NCBI GenBank assembly: GCA_030490835.1
Contig: CM059971.1
Span: forward strand, 74,790,224 to 74,854,223
Length of the DNA: 64,000 bases
Direction of reading: 5' to 3'
From: Annona cherimola
Lineage: Eukaryota > Streptophyta > Magnoliopsida > Magnoliales > Annonaceae
In this document: positions 59,882 to 64,000 of the stretch, piece after piece
Layout of the letters: each line of letters begins with the position of its first letter
Numbering within the stretch: the stretch's first letter is position 1
The notes under the pieces: generated by a model
Told to the model about the DNA's origin: nothing
Databases searched by the model: none
Seen by the model: the letters and a program-made list of their open reading frames with translations, nothing else
Program-made: the position numbers and the translations under genes

Positions 59882-61306
59882 TTATCTGTACAAATTTTCT
59901 CCAAAATGGCTTGGGGGGTTTCCCCACCAAGTTTGGTGTTCCAAAATCGAAATAGACATGAAATCAGCTAAGGCATGGACAACATCATTTCCCTGCCTTA
60001 ATACATGATGGACTGAGATGTGGGGAGCCATAGATAGTAAAACTTTAATTTCGTCTATGAGAACCCCTGCTGGTGCACAAATCGATCCATCGTTTGCCAA
60101 AAAATTACACAGAAGTAGAGAGTCGGTCTCCATTAGAATGTTCCCCAACATGAGGTTGACAGCCCACCTAGCCCCCAATAGAAATGCATTTGCTTCCATG
60201 AGCAGGGGCTCCATGTTGCCCTCCCGCCTCCATCCCCGAGCAGCAAAAAAGACTCCCCTATAGTCCCTGATGACCGCAGCAAAGCCCATCAATTCCCTAT
60301 CCTTGCATTTTCTAGCATCAACATTGATCTTGAAGGCCCCGTATGGCGGTTTGGTCCACCTAGGCACCAGCGGTCGGTTCAAGTAGCCACCCGTCATGAG
60401 GGGCTTAGCTCTTCTATGATCCTCGAAGAAATCCTTGCACCATTCTAGTATATCCGTGAAAACTGATCGTACGCCACCCTCCCTAAAGGAATTCCACAAA
60501 TACCATACCCGCCAACAGCACAGGATAAAGATTGCTAGATCATATGACCTGTTTTTATGAGTAAACATTCTCAAAATTTCCTGGACTGTCAATCCCCGTG
60601 TGGTACCACGACCCGGTCGCCCACACGATCCCCTTATATGCTTACATCTCAGGAACAGATGATTGACATCCTTGGCCTCGGACCTGCAAAGCAAACATTG
60701 AGGCTCCACAGTAATACCCCTATCATACAGATTCTGCAATGTGGGCAAAGCATTCCTAAGAAGTCGCCACCCAAAGATTATCACTTTGCTTGGTAGCATT
60801 GTTCTCCATATGGCTTGATAGATAGCTTCGTCACGAGAGGCCTCAACAACCGAGCATAGAACTCTATATGCCGATTTGACAGAAAAAGCTTCATTTGGTT
60901 CATGCATCCAAAAAAGACGGTCCTCCTGAGCATGTGAGGAGAGAGGAATAGTATTTATATCGCACCATCCATGGTTTCCCACCGCCGCAAGAATGAGTTT
61001 CCTATTCCAAGTCTTTGATTCCTTGTTGATGAAATGGCTAACTGTCACATCTTCTGAGATGGAAAGAGGAAGGCGCCCGGCCTTAGTTAATCTCGTGTCC
61101 GTCCATCTATCTGCGAAGAACCTTACCCGTTCCCCGTTGCGAATCCGCCATTTTCATCCGTTTCGGATTACCTCTCTTGCTTTTAGTATGCTCTTCCATG
61201 TGAATGAGTCTTAAGGGTTCTCCTTACAATCCCAAATGTCAGCATTCGGGAAGTAACGAGCTTTTAGAACCTTGAAGCACAGCGAATTAGTTGAGGTTGT
61301 TAACCT
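59882..61306 (-). pseudogene. L1 ORF2 C-terminal part: zf-RVT and RNase H
   Basis: The open stretch 61048-59882 holds the zf-RVT region (FWMHEPNEAFSVKSAYRVL, then CLLCRSEAKDVNHLFLRC) and an RNase H domain with acidic residues in INVDARK, MEANAFLLGARWA and METDSLLL, then HHVLRQGNDVVHALADF. Between 61306 and 61049 the linking sequence is recognisable but has stops (TAG at 61309-61307, TAA near 61212). RNase H would degrade the RNA strand of the cDNA hybrid. Confidence 0.85.
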
Positions 61307-62772
61307 CTAAACTTGTTTAGCAAGGAGTGCATAATTGAAGTTATGAATATCTCTGAAGCCAAGCCCTCCCGACAGTTTAGATCTGCACATGTCTTTCCAG
61401 GCTACCCAACTCATCTTACGCTTGTTCCTGATTTCGCCCCACCAAAATCTGCTTAGCAATCCATTAATTTCCCTACAGAACGATTTAGGCATCAAAAATA
61501 TACTCATTGTGTATGTCGGGATAGCTTGAGCAACCGCCTTAATCAGCACATCTTTTTCTCCACAGGAGAGTAATCTTCCTTTCCATCCCTGAATTCTTTG
61601 CCATATTCGCTCCTTAAGTTCCTTGAACATTCCCTTTTTGGACCTGCCAAGCCATGCAGGTAGACCGAGGTATTGATGAAATTCCTGACCCAAGGAGCCA
61701 AGCAGATGGGTTAACTCTACCTTGGAGTTGCTTCCCACATTTGGGCTAAAGAAGACTGAAGTTTTATCAACATTGATCACCTGTCCCGATGCCCTCGAGT
61801 ATTGCTTTAGGATGTTCATGAAGTTACTAATATCCTGACATGTAGCCCGAATCAAAATGAGAGCATCATCTGCAAATAACAAGTGGGAGAGGGTTGGCCC
61901 CCTTGGGTTAAGCCTTATACCATGTATGCTCCCATGTGCAACCGCATTAGAGATAAGGGCAGATAAGCCCTTGACACAAATGATAAACAAGTAGGGGGAT
62001 AGTGGGTCTCCCTGCCGAAGGCCCCTGGAGGGTTGGAAATATCCAGATTTGAAGCTATTGATATTCACCCTGTATTGTACAGTTGTTACACACTTCATAA
62101 TCCAGTTTATCCATGTAGGGCTGAAATTCATTGCTTCCATAATCTGTTGAAGGAAACACCATTCCACTATGTTATATGCTTTTGACATGTCCAACTTTAT
62201 AGTCATTTCCTGCTTTTTTCCCTTTTTCCGTCTTCGCAGAGCATGGATCGCTTCGTAAGCAACTAGCATGTTGTCAATGATCAATCTCCCCGGGACGAAA
62301 GCACTTTGTTGCTCACTGATTACATCCTTAAGTGGTATCTTAAGACGGTTTGTCAGGACCTTTGCCAAGATCTTGTAGGCTACATTGCATAAATTGATGG
62401 GTCTAAACTGAGATAAACATTGCGGTCCCCCCCTCTTCGGGACCAAAATGATAGTGGTTGAGTTTAATTCCCTTATGTGGCTTCCTTGTGTATCCATATC
62501 TTGTTCCTCCATGAAGCGTTTACACCATTCAAAACATCATGTCCCACCGTCTTCCAGTGCACCTGAAAAAACCCAGCCGACATCCCATCCGGCCCCGGAG
62601 CTTTTGTGGGACACATCGCCTTTACCGCCTTCTCAACCTCCTTAAATTCCAGCTTTTTAATCAGTGCATTCCTTTGGTGATCCGAGATTCTCATGGTAAT
62701 AAGATTCCCAACCCAAGAGGCCTCCGATGGACCCGATGAGGAGTACACATTGAAAAAATGTGCCACCGCCAA
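61307..62772 (-). pseudogene. L1 ORF2 reverse transcriptase domain
   Basis: 62772-62473 (one frame) carries the RT N-terminal motif CPTKAPGPDGMSAGFFQ. 62512-61307 (next frame) carries LVPKRGGP, FRPINLCNVAYKILAKVL, KLDMSKAYNIVEW, GLRQGDPLSPYLFI and the catalytic FADD. The usual SKAYDRVEW reads SKAYNIVEW here, a change at a conserved Asp. A frame change near 62500 and the TAG at 61309-61307 break the protein. Confidence 0.88.
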
Positions 62773-62787
62773 ATCTTGGAGTCTTTC

Positions 62788-63944
62788 CTAGTCCTGGACC
62801 CATTGTCCATTATGATCTCGTAGTGCCTCAATAAGGTTGGCCCTTCTTTTATTAGATGTCATGCGATGGAAAAATCTCATATTTTTGTCGCCCTCATGGA
62901 GCCAATGTGTCTTCGCTCTTTGTCTCCACAGTTGTTCTTCATCCTCCAATAGAAGGTTTAATTGGAGTTTTGTTCTTTTCATGGCTTCGTCCCTTTGGTC
63001 TGTCGGGTTATGGTTCATTAAAGATGCTAGCTCCCTCTGTTTCCTTTCAATAGTTTGTCTGAGATTTCCTCTCCTCTGCTGATTCCATTTAGATAGAGCA
63101 CTACTGCAAGACTTGAGCTTCCATCCCAGAAGCTTCCTTGGTTGGATGTCCAAATGTTGTGGCGATGTCCAGGCATTATGAATAATTCGATGTGCCTCTT
63201 TGTCTCTTGCCCAAAAAATTTCATATCTGAACTCCCTTGGGGGTCTTCGCTTGCATTTCTTTGAGTCCAGCTCCATCAGTATCGGGCAATGGTCTGAGGT
63301 TGGAGCGGATAGGTGGTAAACCTTTGCAAAAGGAAACAGGGCCACCCAACTAGGTGTGGATAGTCCTCTATCCAGTCTGGCTTCGACCCGATGAGATCCC
63401 ATTATATTATTTCTCCAAGTCATGGTTGCCCCCACATAGCCCAGGTCCATCAAGTTGCATTTGTCCAAGGTGTCGCAGAACATGTCCATCTGTGCCTGGA
63501 AGCGCATCCTCTGACTAATATATTCTGAGGGACCCATGACCTCATTGAAGTCCCCTAGGACAATCTAGGGCCGATCATCCCGCTCGCTCAATTAATTGAG
63601 TATGTGCCAGCTTTGGTATCGACAGTGGGTCTCAGGATGGCCATAAAATCCTGTGAGTCTCCATGCCTGTATAACCGCATCGATGTGGTGGGCAGAATGG
63701 CTTTTGATGTTTATCGGGTAGTCGTCATTCCATAATAGGGCCAATCCCCCCTCCTAGCATCGGGATCCACGGTGAAACAGCTATCGAACTTCAGCTTGTG
63801 TCTAATTCCCTCCATTTCTTTTGTTGTGCGCTTCGTTTCACTGAGGAACACTAGACAGGGAGCTTGCTTCCTGACCAAGTCGAGGAGACTACGAATTGCA
63901 CATGGGTTCCCAAGCTGACGATAATTCTAGGCTAAAAGCGCCAT
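62788..63944 (-). pseudogene. L1 ORF2 N-terminus: APE-like endonuclease
   Basis: ATG at 63944 begins MALLA followed by TAG where the family has Trp, then NYRQLGNP. The endonuclease motif LSETKR is readable near 63840, GDFNEVMG near 63545 and SDHCPI near 63290. The 63537-62788 part is open for 250 codons and continues into a coiled linker rich in Lys/Arg/Glu. There is at least one frame change between 63944 and 63537, plus stops at 63567-63565, near 63595 and at 62790-62788. The domain nicks target DNA to prime reverse transcription. Confidence 0.82.
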
Positions 63945-63945
63945 A

Positions 63946-64000
63946 TTAGGTGAGGTGGGGCTGAGAGCCCCCCTCAGCCTCCACCTCCTTCACAGAGTCC
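63946..64000 (-). pseudogene. C-terminus of L1 ORF1 (partial)
   Basis: Seventeen open codons (DSVKEVEAEGGSQPHLT) end at TAA 63948-63946. One base later the ORF2 ATG follows (TAATATG). This tight ORF1-ORF2 junction is usual for L1-type elements. The rest of ORF1, the RNA-binding protein, lies beyond the window. Confidence 0.55.

Larger units (their letters stand above)
59785..64000 (-). mobile_element. L1-type LINE, nearly full-length ORF2, ORF1 off window
   Basis: A plant L1-clade non-LTR retrotransposon in reverse orientation. From the window edge it shows the last codons of ORF1, ORF2 endonuclease, reverse transcriptase, zf-RVT and RNase H regions. It ends in an A-run (T-run 59785-59794 on +) after about 90 bases of 3' untranslated sequence. 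Several stops and at least two frame changes make it inactive. Full domain order shows it was not 5'-truncated within ORF2. Confidence 0.88.

Noticed and set aside
1..64000. CRISPR array, bacterial operon, prophage or riboswitch
   Set aside because: Spliced genes, plant TEs and lack of ribosome-binding sites show nuclear plant DNA. The tandem arrays have no unique spacers.

Overview
This is nuclear DNA of a flowering plant. It is AT-rich, with genes split into many short exons by T-rich GT-AG introns, long TE-filled intergenic spaces, plant-type RTE and L1 LINEs, tRNA-derived SINEs and many small foldback (MITE-like) elements. I cannot name the species. No bacterial or organellar features were seen.

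Three protein-coding genes can be supported. (1) CTP synthase, + strand, ATG at 18476 to stop at 26937, with 21 coding exons that I could join in frame with GT-AG junctions into a complete 607-residue protein. (2) Site-2 protease (S2P, the intramembrane zinc metalloprotease of the ER/Golgi stress pathway), - strand, ATG at 42489 to stop at 32161, with 10 coding exons giving 550 residues and both catalytic motifs (HEFGH and LDG). (3) A proteasome assembly chaperone 1 (PAC1/PSMG1)-like gene, - strand, 52820 to 52056, a single open exon of 254 residues. They belong to unrelated processes (pyrimidine nucleotide synthesis, regulated membrane proteolysis, proteasome assembly). Their proximity looks incidental; plant genes are not in operons.

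Layout: 1-18 kb is gene-poor and made of AT-rich repeats: a hAT-like element with 8-bp target duplications (2213-3091), a 71-bp tandem array (5660-5945), several long-armed foldback elements and a Tourist-like MITE with TTA target duplication (16567-16848). 18.1-27.2 kb is the CTP synthase gene, with a telo-box, TATA box and GA-repeat leader. 28-31.8 kb carries a decayed L1 RNase H tail and a 5'-truncated, almost open RTE-type LINE ending in an (ATG)n tail. 32-42.5 kb is S2P, whose 3' end carries an exact 80-bp tandem duplication. 42.6-52 kb is repeats again: a SINE with a perfect 14-bp target duplication, paired foldback elements and a gypsy-like gag relic. 52-53 kb is the PAC1-like gene. 53-59.7 kb holds minisatellite, foldback and LTR-like sequence. 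59.8-64 kb is a nearly complete but mutated L1-type LINE on the - strand whose ORF1 runs off the window.

No obviously new multi-gene system was found. The most notable features are the S2P 3' duplication, the choice between an upstream ORF and a leader intron in CTP synthase, and several recurring, apparently unannotated foldback families that make up much of the intergenic DNA. All element coordinates were placed by eye.
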